A stretch of DNA of 64,000 nt from Bin87 sp963663945. GTDB lineage: Bacteria > Chloroflexota > Dehalococcoidia > Lucifugimonadales > UBA3495. The DNA is taken from assembly GCA_963663945.1 (NCBI GenBank), contig OY760687.1:2108001-2172000 (forward strand), written 5' to 3'. The translations under genes were made by a program, and so were the position numbers. Under the pieces are notes generated by a model. It worked only from the letters and a program-made list of their open reading frames with translations, was not told the origin of the DNA and ran no database searches. Below, one piece after another: positions 18,626 through 27,317 of this stretch. Position 1 is the stretch's first letter. The number at the start of each line of letters is the position of its first letter.

Positions 18626-18968
18626 CGCCTTTGGGCGAGACCGCCCAGGTGGCTTTCTCCTGGCCGTAGCGAGTTGACTGATGCGGCCGGACCAGTTGGC
18701 CATTAGATCGGCGTTGCTCAACGCCAACCCAACCCAACATGCTGATTACGGCTAGTGGCTCGTCGGCGCCAGCATCGTCATCCTCGCGTTGGCCGGGGAT
18801 ACCCTAATCAAGGGTTTCACCGTGATGCTGCACGGGGAGCCGTTGGCGGCCTAAAGAATGGCCCTGTGCCGGGCAATTACGGCCGTCGGCCAGGCCCGCG
18901 GTCTACTCCTGCGGCTGGCGTGCTTGAGCGTCAACCGTTTCGGCCTGCGCCGCATGAGGTTTGCTGGG
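18626..18968. other. Intergenic, convergent gene ends
   Basis: This 343-base gap separates the ends of the MFS gene (plus strand) and the luciferase-like gene (minus strand). It holds a short GGGCG/CGCCC hairpin at 18633-18646 and otherwise nothing that I can support. Open frames crossing it have no recognisable content. Confidence 0.5.
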
Positions 18969-19931
18969 CTATCGCAGTGCGACGCCGAACTTGCTCATTA
19001 CCTCCTCGGCAAAGAGCGCGAGCGTTTCTGACGGCGCAGGGTTGGGGAAGACGACGAAGAAGTACCGGATGCCGTAATCCACGTACTCCTGAAGGCGGTC
19101 GCAAACCTGCTCCGGCGTGCCGGCAAGGGCGTTGCGCAGCCGCTCCGCCTCATACGCTGCGGTTGTCATACCGGCCTCCTCCGCCAACCGTGCCACCAGG
19201 CGCTCGTATTCGCGCTGGGTGGGAGCGATCACGCAGTCGGCGTTGTGCGTCAGCTCGATACTGTCAGGATCGCGGCCGGCAGCCTCGGCGGATTGATGAA
19301 TGATGGCAGCGTACTGGCGGTGCTGGTCAACCGTGTCGTTGGAACCCACGTTGCTGATGTCGGCAGTGCGACCGATGGCGGGCAAGACGTACCGGGGTCC
19401 GTGGCCGCCGACCAAAACGGGTACGGAAGGTAGTTGGGTGGGCTTCGGGTCTATGGACGCGCCGGAGACCTGATAGTGCTTTCCGTCGAAATCAACCGAC
19501 GGTTCAGTCCACAATCGTCTGATAATCGCCAGCGCCTCCTCCAGCATCTCGCAGCGTGCGCGGGTTGACGGAAAGGGCAGTCCGCTGTTGGTGGTATCGC
19601 TGCGACTCCCTCCGGCGCCAATGCCGAGGGTGATCCGGCCGCCACTAATCACGTCCAGCGTCGCCACCATTTTTGCCGTAAGCACCGGGTGACGATAGGG
19701 GTTGGCCAGCACCATGGGCACGGCCCGGATACGCTCGGTTTGTGCCAGCAGTGCGGTGAGGGTCGTCCAGCATTCCAGCGCGTCCACGGTCAACAGGTCG
19801 AACAGGCTGGCCGAGTAGTACCCGAGGCGGTCCGCTTCCTGCCAGATACGCAGTAGGTCCCCGTACGAGTACCGGTACTGGTTAACGCGAACGTTGAATT
19901 TGACGGGTTGTTGGTCTGCGGGTGCAGTCAT
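18969..19931 (-). CDS. Luciferase-like monooxygenase (LLM), F420/FMN-dependent
   Basis: This 320-residue TIM-barrel oxidoreductase belongs to the bacterial luciferase superfamily. The SGGRITLGIGAGGSRSD cofactor-binding segment and the TLTALLAQTERIRAVPMV strand are the recognisable blocks. The start is set at 19931 (MTAPADQQ); the frame continues upstream, but those codons fall inside a 30-bp palindrome and are unlikely to be translated. No cofactor choice can be made from sequence by eye. Its neighbour at 20001-21185 is a second, divergent LLM protein on the same strand, suggesting a shared oxidative pathway. Confidence 0.85.
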   Translation of the reverse strand: MTAPADQQPVKFNVRVNQYRYSYGDLLRIWQEADRLGYYSASLFDLLTVDALECWTTLTALLAQTERIRAVPMVLANPYRHPVLTAKMVATLDVISGGRITLGIGAGGSRSDTTNSGLPFPSTRARCEMLEEALAIIRRLWTEPSVDFDGKHYQVSGASIDPKPTQLPSVPVLVGGHGPRYVLPAIGRTADISNVGSNDTVDQHRQYAAIIHQSAEAAGRDPDSIELTHNADCVIAPTQREYERLVARLAEEAGMTTAAYEAERLRNALAGTPEQVCDRLQEYVDYGIRYFFVVFPNPAPSETLALFAEEVMSKFGVALR

Positions 19932-19948
19932 GGCGTGGCCCAGAAGAA

Positions 19949-19978
19949 TATAGGGGCGAATGATCATTCGCCCCTATA
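19949..19978. repeat. Perfect 30-bp palindrome, TAGGGGCGAA family, copy 2
   Basis: The arm TATAGGGGCGAATGA (19949-19963) is followed directly by its exact reverse complement (19964-19978). It lies between two luciferase-like genes. It shares the 10-base core TAGGGGCGAA with the hairpin at 10443-10470, which points to a dispersed element family. Confidence 0.8.
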
Positions 19979-20000
19979 CGGGAAACCGATGTGAACGGAG

Positions 20001-21185
20001 CTACTTGGCGCCGTTGCCGTTCCGGAAGTGCGGGATGACTTCCTTGCCGAACTTCTCGATGGAGGCCATCACCTTCTCGTGGGGGATGGTCTCGGTCTGC
20101 ATGATCAGCATGACCTGGTCGACGCCGATGTCTTCGTACATCTGGCAGGTCTTGATGCAGGACTCGGGGTTGCCGGCGATGATGACGCCGCGGTCGGACA
20201 GGGTCTTACCGTCCAACTGGGCGATGGCAGCCCGAGCCGCGCCAGGACCGGCATCCAGAGACAGTCCGACCTCCTCGGCCAACTGCTGGTGTTCTTCGTC
20301 GGACTGGCGAAGCCAGCGGCTGAAGTCGGCGGACAGGTGCTCGGGGACGCCGCCCCAGGCTTCCAACAGCTCCTCGTAGGCGCCGATGCGGCCGGCGATG
20401 TAGGGCTTGTCCGGCCCGAAGAATGTCTTCATCGACTCCGCCGCCAGTTCCTTGGCGTAATCGTCATCGTCGTCGCAGAAGCCGTGAACGTTGTTGCCCC
20501 AGAACTCGGTGACGAACTCGCCCACCGGCTCACAGTCCTTGAGCGCGTCGCGGTAAATCTGCACCTTTTCCCGCAACACTTCCACCGCGTAAGAGGCGGA
20601 AGACAATACGCCGATGCCCTTCTGGGCGGCCAGGCGGAAACTGTCCTCGGAGGTGCACGCCAGGTAGAGGCGCGGGTGAGGCTGCTGGTAGGGCTTGGGC
20701 AGCACGCGGCGCTTGGGCACGCTCCAGTTCTCTCCCTCGTACTCGTATTCGTCCGAGGTCCAGATCTTGGGTAGCATGCTGATGGACTCGTTCCACAGAT
20801 CGCGGGTCTGCCGGGGGTCGATACCCAGGCCGGTCTGCTCATAGGCGTTGGAGCGGCCGGTACCCACTTCGATGCGACCGTCGGTCAGCTGGTCCAGAAG
20901 CGCGACGCGCTCGGCCACGCGCACTGGGTGGTGGTAGGGCAGGATGCAGACGCCGTAGCCGATGCGGATCTGCTTGGTGATTCGGCTGAGGGCGCCGAAC
21001 ATGGCGTCCTGGGAGGGTGAACCGGAGAATCCGGTGAGGAAGTGGTGCTCAACAAACCAGAGGTTGTCGAACCCAACCTGGTCGGCCAGTTCGCACTGCT
21101 CCAGGGTTTCCTTATATAGGGCGTTCCAGTCGATTTCGGTGCCCTCGAAGGGGCGCTGGCATTCGTAAAGCAAACCGAACTGCAT
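20001..21185 (-). CDS. Luciferase-like monooxygenase (LLM)
   Basis: This is a 394-residue member of the same superfamily, but closer to the alkanal-monooxygenase-like LLM group. The N-terminus LLYECQRPFEG, the FVEHHF block after helix 1, and LDQLTDGRIEVGTGRS are characteristic. A long acidic segment (CDDDDDYAKEL) is unusual. The start has an AGGAG site 8 bases upstream. The enzyme probably uses reduced flavin and oxygen on an unknown substrate. Confidence 0.86.
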   Translation of the reverse strand: MQFGLLYECQRPFEGTEIDWNALYKETLEQCELADQVGFDNLWFVEHHFLTGFSGSPSQDAMFGALSRITKQIRIGYGVCILPYHHPVRVAERVALLDQLTDGRIEVGTGRSNAYEQTGLGIDPRQTRDLWNESISMLPKIWTSDEYEYEGENWSVPKRRVLPKPYQQPHPRLYLACTSEDSFRLAAQKGIGVLSSASYAVEVLREKVQIYRDALKDCEPVGEFVTEFWGNNVHGFCDDDDDYAKELAAESMKTFFGPDKPYIAGRIGAYEELLEAWGGVPEHLSADFSRWLRQSDEEHQQLAEEVGLSLDAGPGAARAAIAQLDGKTLSDRGVIIAGNPESCIKTCQMYEDIGVDQVMLIMQTETIPHEKVMASIEKFGKEVIPHFRNGNGAK

Positions 21186-21353
21186 GGCAAATCTCCTGTT
21201 CTGAGAGGTCGCGGGGTCGCCCGCTTCCGGTTATCCGCCGCCAGGATGGGTGCGAAAAACCGCCCCGGGTCGGGGGCCGAGTATTGGCCGCAGTATAGCG
21301 CAATTGATACCGGTTGGCGAACGCGACCGGCGTCACCCCGGCAGCGCGGACAC

Positions 21354-21836
21354 TCAGCGGGAGGCCAGCCAGGCGTTGTAATTTTCCTGCATATACTCTA
21401 GGTGCTCCGGTATATGGGAAGCGTACACATCCAGCCAGTCGTCCAGCGTCATGTCCCCGTTCTCGGGATGGTAACAGGTGTTGGCCCAGGCTGATTCGGG
21501 CAGGGTCTTTATCAGGTCGTAGGTCTGTTGTCGGAGGATCCGGAACAGTTCCAGAGCGCCGTCCACAGAACGGCCGGCATAACCCAAGGCGCTGGCCCAG
21601 CCGTTTTCGTCGTACGCCATCAGGGATTCGCCAGGCTCGGCGATGAGCCGACGGCATCGGATGTAGCTGTTCGCCTCACTGTCCGTGATGTGCACCAAGT
21701 GTTCGTGAATGCTCCAGCACCCATGCTCGTCGCGAAATTCCCACATCTCCTTCGGTAACTTCTGCAAGCCCGTAATGAGGATTTCGTACGCGGCTCCGTA
21801 TGAGGCGATTTTGCAGGCACGGGTTTCGGGTGTCAT
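21354..21836 (-). CDS. DinB-like metal-binding four-helix protein
   Basis: This 160-residue DinB/YfiT superfamily protein keeps the expected histidines in HEHLVHITDSE and HIPEHLEYM, which bind a divalent metal in this fold. The start at 21836 is chosen for its GAGGAG site; three upstream in-frame ATGs lack one. Family members include bacillithiol- and mycothiol-dependent transferases, but the substrate here is unknown. Two other DinB domains occur in this window. Confidence 0.82.
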   Translation of the reverse strand: MTPETRACKIASYGAAYEILITGLQKLPKEMWEFRDEHGCWSIHEHLVHITDSEANSYIRCRRLIAEPGESLMAYDENGWASALGYAGRSVDGALELFRILRQQTYDLIKTLPESAWANTCYHPENGDMTLDDWLDVYASHIPEHLEYMQENYNAWLASR

Positions 21837-22063
21837 CTTGATCTCCTCAAACATCGGTTTTCGAGAAACGGCCATATTGTCCGCCCGTCGCAACGGACGC
21901 CGGCGGTCCCGGTCACGGCATCCTGGGGCGATGGAACGGTAAAAGTCGGATGTATATTATGCGCCAGGATGTGGAGTTTCCCGCCACTTGCCGGCAGCGG
22001 CGATAAGGGCGATAATCCGCCCTAATAGAGATTATCCGAGCGTTCACCAGGAGGCGTAACGCA

Positions 22064-23602
22064 ATGAAGTACGACGTAATCATCATCGGGGCGGGATCAG
22101 CGGGTTGCACCATGGCAGCCAGGCTGACAGAAGACCCTGACCGCTCGGTCCTGCTCCTCGAGGCCGGCCCGGACTATCCCGATTTTGAGCTGTATCCGGA
22201 CGACCTGAAATACGGCTACGACCAGACCGCCTCGGCAGTCGACGCTCCGCACAACTGGACCTTCTGGGCGCAGAATCCGGGCCAGGCCAATCCCATGCCC
22301 GTTCCCCGTGGCCGGGTGGTGGGCGGGTCCTCCGCCATCAACGGCCAGGTGCTCCTGCGCGGCCTCCCCGAGGACTACGATGCCTGGGCTGCATTGGGCA
22401 ACGACGAGTGGAAATTCACCGACTGTCTGCCCTATTTCCGCAAGATGGAAACGGACGTCGACATCAGCGACGACTTCCATGGCAACACGGGGCCCATACC
22501 GGTTCGGCGGCACAAGCAGGAAGACTGGCTGCCGGCGCAGGTGGCGTTCTGGAACGCCTGCCGCGACGCGGGCCACCCTCACGACCCCGACATGAACAAT
22601 CCGGATTCCGGCGGCGTCGGCCCGGTCCCGATGAACAACCCCAACGGCGTGCGGATGAGCACGTCGATCACCTACCTGCGCGAAGCCAGGCACCGGCTCA
22701 ATCTGACCATCCGCGCCAACGTCACCTGTCGCCGGATCGTGTTCGAGGGCAAGAAGGCGGTGGGAGTGGAAGTGGAAAGCGGCGGCGAGGTGTTCACCGT
22801 TGAATCCGACGACATCATCCTGAGCTCGGGCGCGATCGCGTCCCCGCAGTTGCTCATGCTATCGGGCGTTGGTCCAGCGGACCACCTGCGGGAGATGGGT
22901 ATCCCGGTGGTGCATGAGCTTCCGGGCGTCGGCCAGAACCTGCGGGACCATCCCAACATTCGGGTGCCCGTGAAGGTGAAAGACGACTTCCCGCTGGATC
23001 CGGCTGCCCCGCGGACCCAGGTCTGCCTTCGCTATACGGCCACCGGCAGCCACCTGCGCAACGACATTCAGATCATGCAGTCGTCCTTCTCGTCGCCCAT
23101 CGCCGGCGACCCGCTGGAGGCAGAGGGGATCCGGTTCACCTGCATCCTAGAATTGGCGATTGGCTCGGGTCAGTTGCGGCTGGCGAGCACCGACCCGCAT
23201 GATCAGCCGGCGTTGAACTACAACTATTTCCAGGAAGAGTTTGACCTGTCACGGATGCGCGAGGCGGTCCGCGTGTGCATCAACCTGCTGGAAAACGACC
23301 ACTACAAGGACGTCGCCGACGAACTGCTGGACCCGAGGCCGGCCGACCTGGAGAGCGACGAGGCGCTGAACGACTGGCTGAAGCGGGTGGTCAGCACTTC
23401 GCAGCATATCTCCGGCACCTGCAAGATAGGGGCGGCCGACGATCCGATGGCGGTGGTAGACCAGCATTGCCGGGTGCATGGTCTCCAGAGCCTGCACGTT
23501 GCCGACGCCTCGGTGATGCCGGACTGCATCCGCGCCAACACCAACTGCACCACCATCATGATCGCCGAGCGGAAGTCCGACTGGTTCCGCTCCGGGGAAT
23601 AG
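22064..23602 (+). CDS. GMC-family FAD oxidoreductase
   Basis: This 512-residue flavoenzyme is of the choline dehydrogenase / glucose-methanol-choline family. It has N-terminal FAD motif IIIGAGSAGCTMAARL, the PRGRVVGGSSAINGQV signature, the second signature SSGAIASPQLLMLSGVGP, and the C-terminal active-site His (H448, STSQHISGTCKIG) with NTNCTTIMIAE (N492 and N494). The substrate is an alcohol of unknown type. An AGGAGG site precedes the ATG. It is the first gene of a probable operon with the Sec candidate (26 bases on) and the PAC2 gene. Confidence 0.92.
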   Translation: MKYDVIIIGAGSAGCTMAARLTEDPDRSVLLLEAGPDYPDFELYPDDLKYGYDQTASAVDAPHNWTFWAQNPGQANPMPVPRGRVVGGSSAINGQVLLRGLPEDYDAWAALGNDEWKFTDCLPYFRKMETDVDISDDFHGNTGPIPVRRHKQEDWLPAQVAFWNACRDAGHPHDPDMNNPDSGGVGPVPMNNPNGVRMSTSITYLREARHRLNLTIRANVTCRRIVFEGKKAVGVEVESGGEVFTVESDDIILSSGAIASPQLLMLSGVGPADHLREMGIPVVHELPGVGQNLRDHPNIRVPVKVKDDFPLDPAAPRTQVCLRYTATGSHLRNDIQIMQSSFSSPIAGDPLEAEGIRFTCILELAIGSGQLRLASTDPHDQPALNYNYFQEEFDLSRMREAVRVCINLLENDHYKDVADELLDPRPADLESDEALNDWLKRVVSTSQHISGTCKIGAADDPMAVVDQHCRVHGLQSLHVADASVMPDCIRANTNCTTIMIAERKSDWFRSGE

Positions 23603-23628
23603 ATCAAAAAAGCGCGAGGTAAAGAGCC

Positions 23629-24408
23629 ATGACAACCGCACAGCGAAAAGTCCACGTCTACACCAACCCTGGTTGATTCAGCTGCCGGACGCTGGAGGAG
23701 TTCCTGGCGTCCAACGGTGTTCAGTATGAGCACCACGACCTGCTGACCGACGAGCCGGCCCGCGAGGACCTGAAGTCCCGTGGCATTCTGTCCGCCCCCG
23801 TGACCATCATCGATGGCGCGGAGGTCATCATCGGCTACTATCCCAAGAAGTTGATACCGGCGTTGGGCTTGGCCGACGCGCCCATCGACCTCTCCGGCCG
23901 CACCGCCTGGTTGGCCGACAAGTACAAGCGGATCCTTGGAGCGGCGGCTCGAGCCACCTGCGAACTCTCTGCGGAACAGCTCGCGCGACCGGTGCAGTGG
24001 CGCCCCGAAATGTTGCGGGACACCCTGGTGCACATTGTGTCCTTCCCCGAGCTCGCTTACACGAGCAGCACCCGGGGCTCCATGAGCACTGATGACATGC
24101 GGGCGTGCAAAGAGAGCTTGGCTCACCTGAATGCGCCGGATGACATCTCCTCATACGCGCTCAAGGTGGCCGACGACATCGCCGAATTCCTCGCCAGCGG
24201 TGACACTGAAGGATTCGACCGGGTCGTTCCGGCGCACTACGGCGGCGAGGTCACCGTTCTGGAATTGCTCAACATAATCCTGAGCCACAGCACCCATCAT
24301 CTCAAGCAGGTGTACTGGTTCATGGACGACCAACTGGGTCAGCCGCCGAAGACTCCCGCGTCCGCTGAGGACATGGATGGAATCTTCACGCCGGCCCAGT
24401 TGATCTAG
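23629..24408 (+). CDS. Candidate selenoprotein: glutaredoxin-DinB fusion with in-frame TGA (UxxC)
   Basis: Reading through the TGA at 23674-23676 gives 259 residues. An N-terminal glutaredoxin domain (about 1-75) begins VHVYTNPG-U-FSCRTLEEF: the TGA sits exactly where the first redox cysteine is expected, and the resolving cysteine (C19) is present, giving UxxC. The cis-proline segment LSAPVTIIDG and the YYPKKLIPALG end follow the glutaredoxin pattern. A DinB domain (about 85-255) contains LRDTLVHIVSFPE and SHSTHHLKQVYW. The ATG has a GAGG site. The next gene starts 22 bases on. The glutaredoxin-like residues lie on both sides of the TGA in one frame with no frameshift, and a SECIS-like hairpin follows. 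The alternative is a cysteine codon turned stop by mutation or error. Role: probably a thiol-disulfide or thiol-transfer enzyme (inference). Confidence 0.72.
23674..23712 (+). promoter_or_regulatory. Sec TGA codon with bacterial SECIS-like hairpin
   Basis: After the TGA (23674-23676), ten bases lead to a stem of GGACGCTGG (23687-23695) with CTGGCGTCC (23704-23712): seven Watson-Crick and two wobble pairs. The 8-base apical loop AGGAGTTC begins 19 bases after the TGA and has G as its second base. These values lie within the published bacterial SECIS pattern (loop 16-37 bases after UGA, G in the first two loop positions). Structure is judged by eye, not folded. Confidence 0.6.
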
Positions 24409-24430
24409 GGAAGCCCGGAGGGAACAAGTC

Positions 24431-25426
24431 ATGGCGGAGCCGCTAATCGCCCTCGACGAAACCCCGCAGGCGCGGGTGCTTATCGCCGGCTGGCGGCGGC
24501 AGTGGTCCGACGGCGGGAACATTTCCAGCGGCATGCCGCGCTGGCTGATCGACAAACTGTCGGCGCGGCGTATCGGCGGTATGACCGAAGAGATATCCAG
24601 GATGTGCTTCCCCTTCCAGATCGCGGGTACGCACGACCTGTATCGCCCGCGGGCTGCGTTTGACGACGGTCTCCCGAGCCGTCCCATGCAATGGGACAAC
24701 GGTTTCTGGGATGCCGGCGACGGCGTGGTCATATTCCTGGGGGTCGAGCCCTGGTATCGCATCGACCTGTACGGCGATGCGTTCTTCGAGGCCGCGGCGG
24801 CACTGGGCAATCCCAGGATTGCCGCTGTGGAAGGCTACAACGGCCCGGCGCCGCCGGAATTGGAACGTCGGGTGTCGTGCGTGTACAGCAAAGCGTCCAT
24901 GGCGGACGAGTTGCGGCAACACGGGATGCTGTTTTCCAGCTACGGATCCCAGCAACGGCAGGGGCCCACGGTGGGAATGGCGCTGGTCAGCATTGCCCAC
25001 TACCAGCATCCGGACCTGGAGATGGTGCGCGTCGGCGCCATGGCGCCCATGTTCCCCTTCAGCGGAGGCAGCAGCGGAAGTGGAGGTGGCGGAGGCGGAG
25101 GCGGCCAGCTGGGCATCACCACCGACCACCGGGCTTTCTACGACATCATGCGCCGACTGCGTGCGCTGTATTCCCTGGACATAGACCTGTCCGACCTGAG
25201 GCCTCGCTACGAGGAAGAGGCGTCGCGTCTGTTGGAATCATTGGACCGGGTGGCGCAGCGAAACGAAGAAGCGCGGCGGTACATCGACAGGGTGCGCAAC
25301 GACTACCAGTTCCAGCCCTTCGAGGAGCCGGTCGAGCTCGACCCGAGCCTTGAAGGGACGCTGGCGGACATCCTGGGGCAGTTCGATCTGCCCAACTCCG
25401 ACGACGATCCGGACCGGGAACGCTGA
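24431..25426 (+). CDS. PAC2-family protein
   Basis: This 331-residue protein resembles the PAC2 (proteasome-assembly-chaperone-like) family, as seen from ALDETPQARVLIAGWRRQW, FPFQIAGTHDLYRPRA, and the strand VVIFLGVEPW. It has a Gly-rich linker (SGGSSGSGGGGGGGG) around residues 215-230 and an acidic C-terminus. An unusual GGAGG site precedes it. It shares an operon with the GMC and glutaredoxin-DinB genes, but its role there is unknown. Some actinobacterial and archaeal PAC2 proteins sit near proteasome genes; none are here. Confidence 0.72.
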   Translation: MAEPLIALDETPQARVLIAGWRRQWSDGGNISSGMPRWLIDKLSARRIGGMTEEISRMCFPFQIAGTHDLYRPRAAFDDGLPSRPMQWDNGFWDAGDGVVIFLGVEPWYRIDLYGDAFFEAAAALGNPRIAAVEGYNGPAPPELERRVSCVYSKASMADELRQHGMLFSSYGSQQRQGPTVGMALVSIAHYQHPDLEMVRVGAMAPMFPFSGGSSGSGGGGGGGGQLGITTDHRAFYDIMRRLRALYSLDIDLSDLRPRYEEEASRLLESLDRVAQRNEEARRYIDRVRNDYQFQPFEEPVELDPSLEGTLADILGQFDLPNSDDDPDRER

Positions 25427-25451
25427 TCCCGCGGACAATGTCGCACCAAGA

Positions 25452-25479
25452 GAGGGGCGGGTCTCACAACCCGCCCCTC
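25452..25479. terminator. GC-rich hairpin between convergent genes
   Basis: GAGGGGCGGGT (25452-25462) pairs with ACCCGCCCCTC (25469-25479) over 11 bp around a six-base loop. It separates the 3' ends of the PAC2 (plus) and VOC (minus) genes, so it could stop transcripts from both sides. T-tracts are weak. Confidence 0.55.
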
Positions 25480-25504
25480 AACATTTGCGGCTGAGCGGTC
25501 GAGG

Positions 25505-25954
25505 CTAGTCGAGGACCAGCACCGTGTTCTCGCGGCCTTCGCGGCGCATCTCTGCGAGACCCTCTTCGGGGGTCTCGAATTTGTCGTAGTAGAACTCGAT
25601 CCCGTTGCCGTCCGGGTCCTCGAAATACACGCTTCCGGTCATGCCGTGGTCGGTGGTGCGATCGACCTTGACGTCGTGCTCCAGCAGCGTGTGGTACAGG
25701 TCACGCAGGGAGTCGTGGTCTTCCACCTGCACCGCGAAGTGGTTGAGCCCGACGTTCCCCTTCCGCGTTTCCGGAGAGTCCTCGGACGCCTGGAACAGCG
25801 CCAGATCGTGGTGGATCTCGCCGCAGGTCAGGAAGGTGGCGGTGGGTCGCTGGACGGCGATTTGAAAACCGAGGATTTCGGTATAGAACTTGGTGGATGC
25901 CGCAACGTCAGAGACGTTGATGACGAGGTGTCCGACTTGTTTGGGTTTAACCAT
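25505..25954 (-). CDS. VOC-family (glyoxalase/extradiol dioxygenase-like) protein
   Basis: This is a 149-residue protein with the paired beta-alpha-beta-beta-beta modules of the VOC superfamily. The metal-ligand pattern is seen as H9 (VGHLVINV), the second His in LNHFAVQV, and Glu in GIEFYYD, close to extradiol-dioxygenase and glyoxalase types. The start at 25954 is chosen for an AAGGAG site; the upstream in-frame codons lack similarity. The substrate is unknown. Confidence 0.82.
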   Translation of the reverse strand: MVKPKQVGHLVINVSDVAASTKFYTEILGFQIAVQRPTATFLTCGEIHHDLALFQASEDSPETRKGNVGLNHFAVQVEDHDSLRDLYHTLLEHDVKVDRTTDHGMTGSVYFEDPDGNGIEFYYDKFETPEEGLAEMRREGRENTVLVLD

Positions 25955-26078
25955 GGTTCGCTCCTTGAATGATGAAGATTGGGCGCCTGTTGGGCGCAAA
26001 TATACGACAGTTGACTACGCGAGGCAAGAGTGTGAGCTTTCCCGTCAATTCGCGAAGCGGGCCGGAGGTCGAAGGCGA

Positions 26079-27314
26079 TCAGATCTCGTTCATCCGACGC
26101 ACCATGGGGCGGTACATCCAGCCCCCCAGCGAGATGACCAGGAGCACCACTGCCCCGCCGGTGATGGCCACGGACCAACCGTACAGTTGCGCCAGCCAGG
26201 TCAGCGGCCACGCTCCCAGGAAGTGAAACACCGGCGCGAGTTGCATCATGGCCATCATCCGGCCGCGCATCTCGGGAGCCGTCGTCAGCTGCATCATCGA
26301 GCTGGACACCGGCCAGAACCCGCCGATGCTGGTGGACCCAACCAGAGCCACCAGCATGCACGCGGCCCAGAACCACTGTGACCAGGCCATGGCGATCAGG
26401 CCGACGCAGCAGATCACGAGCTGCAGGTACATCAGGAGGCCCTTGTTTTTGGTGTCACCCCAACTGGCAACCACCATGGATCCCGAGAATGCTCCGGCGC
26501 CCCGGCAGACCATGAACACGCCGGTCTGGAACGCGTTCAGGCGCAGGAATTCGGTGGTGAACGCGGGCACGACCTGCATGTAGGCCATGCCGAAAAAGCC
26601 GAAGGTAGCGGACAGAAAGATCAGCACCGCCGCCATGGGAGTGCGGACGGCGTGAGCAAACCCACCGACGAAGTCGCTGATCGGCGATGAATTCCGGCGG
26701 GTAGACGTGACGGGACGCGCCACCATCATCAGGAACGCGATGCCCAGCAGATAGCTGACACCGTTAATCATGATCCCGGCCCAGGTGTCGATGTACTGGA
26801 TGGCCCAGCCACCAACCAATGGGCCCAGCATGTTGCCGATCTGGCCCACAGATGTGTGCAGGGCCACCGCGTTCATCATGTCCTCGCGGGGCACCAGGTC
26901 GGCGGCCAGGGCGAAACGGGCGGGCATCTGCACTGCCATCAGACCACCCAGGATGAACACGACGGTGTACACGTGCCACATCTGCGCCAGCCCGGTCAGG
27001 GCCAGAACGGCCAGGGCAAGGGTGATTACCGCGTTCCCCAGTACGCAGACAATCAGGAAGAGCTTCCGGTCCACCCGGTCGGCCAGCACCCCGCCGACGA
27101 ACGTGAAGAACAGATTGGACACCCCGAACAGGCTCACGGCCAGACCCAGCGAGGTCTTGTCGCCAGTGAGGTCCAGGATGAGAAAACCGATGCCCAGGAA
27201 CTGTATGCCCTGGCCGAAGGACTGCACCCCGATGTTCAGAAAGAACCACCGGAAGTCCCGGTGGCGTAGAGCGGAGAATGCGCGCAGCCGCCCGGCGGCG
27301 GCGACTGAGGCCAT
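26079..27314 (-). CDS. MFS transporter (MFS_3/EntS-like)
   Basis: This 411-residue membrane protein has about 12 helices. The N-terminal FSALRHRDFRWFFLN and the loop VGGVLADRVDRK are typical of the MFS_3 group that includes the siderophore exporter EntS. The haloacid-dehalogenase gene ends only 3 bases upstream of its ATG, so the two are co-transcribed. The substrate is not known. Confidence 0.85.
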   Translation of the reverse strand: MASVAAAGRLRAFSALRHRDFRWFFLNIGVQSFGQGIQFLGIGFLILDLTGDKTSLGLAVSLFGVSNLFFTFVGGVLADRVDRKLFLIVCVLGNAVITLALAVLALTGLAQMWHVYTVVFILGGLMAVQMPARFALAADLVPREDMMNAVALHTSVGQIGNMLGPLVGGWAIQYIDTWAGIMINGVSYLLGIAFLMMVARPVTSTRRNSSPISDFVGGFAHAVRTPMAAVLIFLSATFGFFGMAYMQVVPAFTTEFLRLNAFQTGVFMVCRGAGAFSGSMVVASWGDTKNKGLLMYLQLVICCVGLIAMAWSQWFWAACMLVALVGSTSIGGFWPVSSSMMQLTTAPEMRGRMMAMMQLAPVFHFLGAWPLTWLAQLYGWSVAITGGAVVLLVISLGGWMYRPMVRRMNEI

Positions 27315-27317
27315 AGG

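Noticed and set aside
23674..23676. TGA recoded everywhere as a sense codon (alternative genetic code)
   Set aside because: Many genes in this window stop with TGA, including sufS, fsa and rho, and only one internal TGA has a SECIS-like hairpin.
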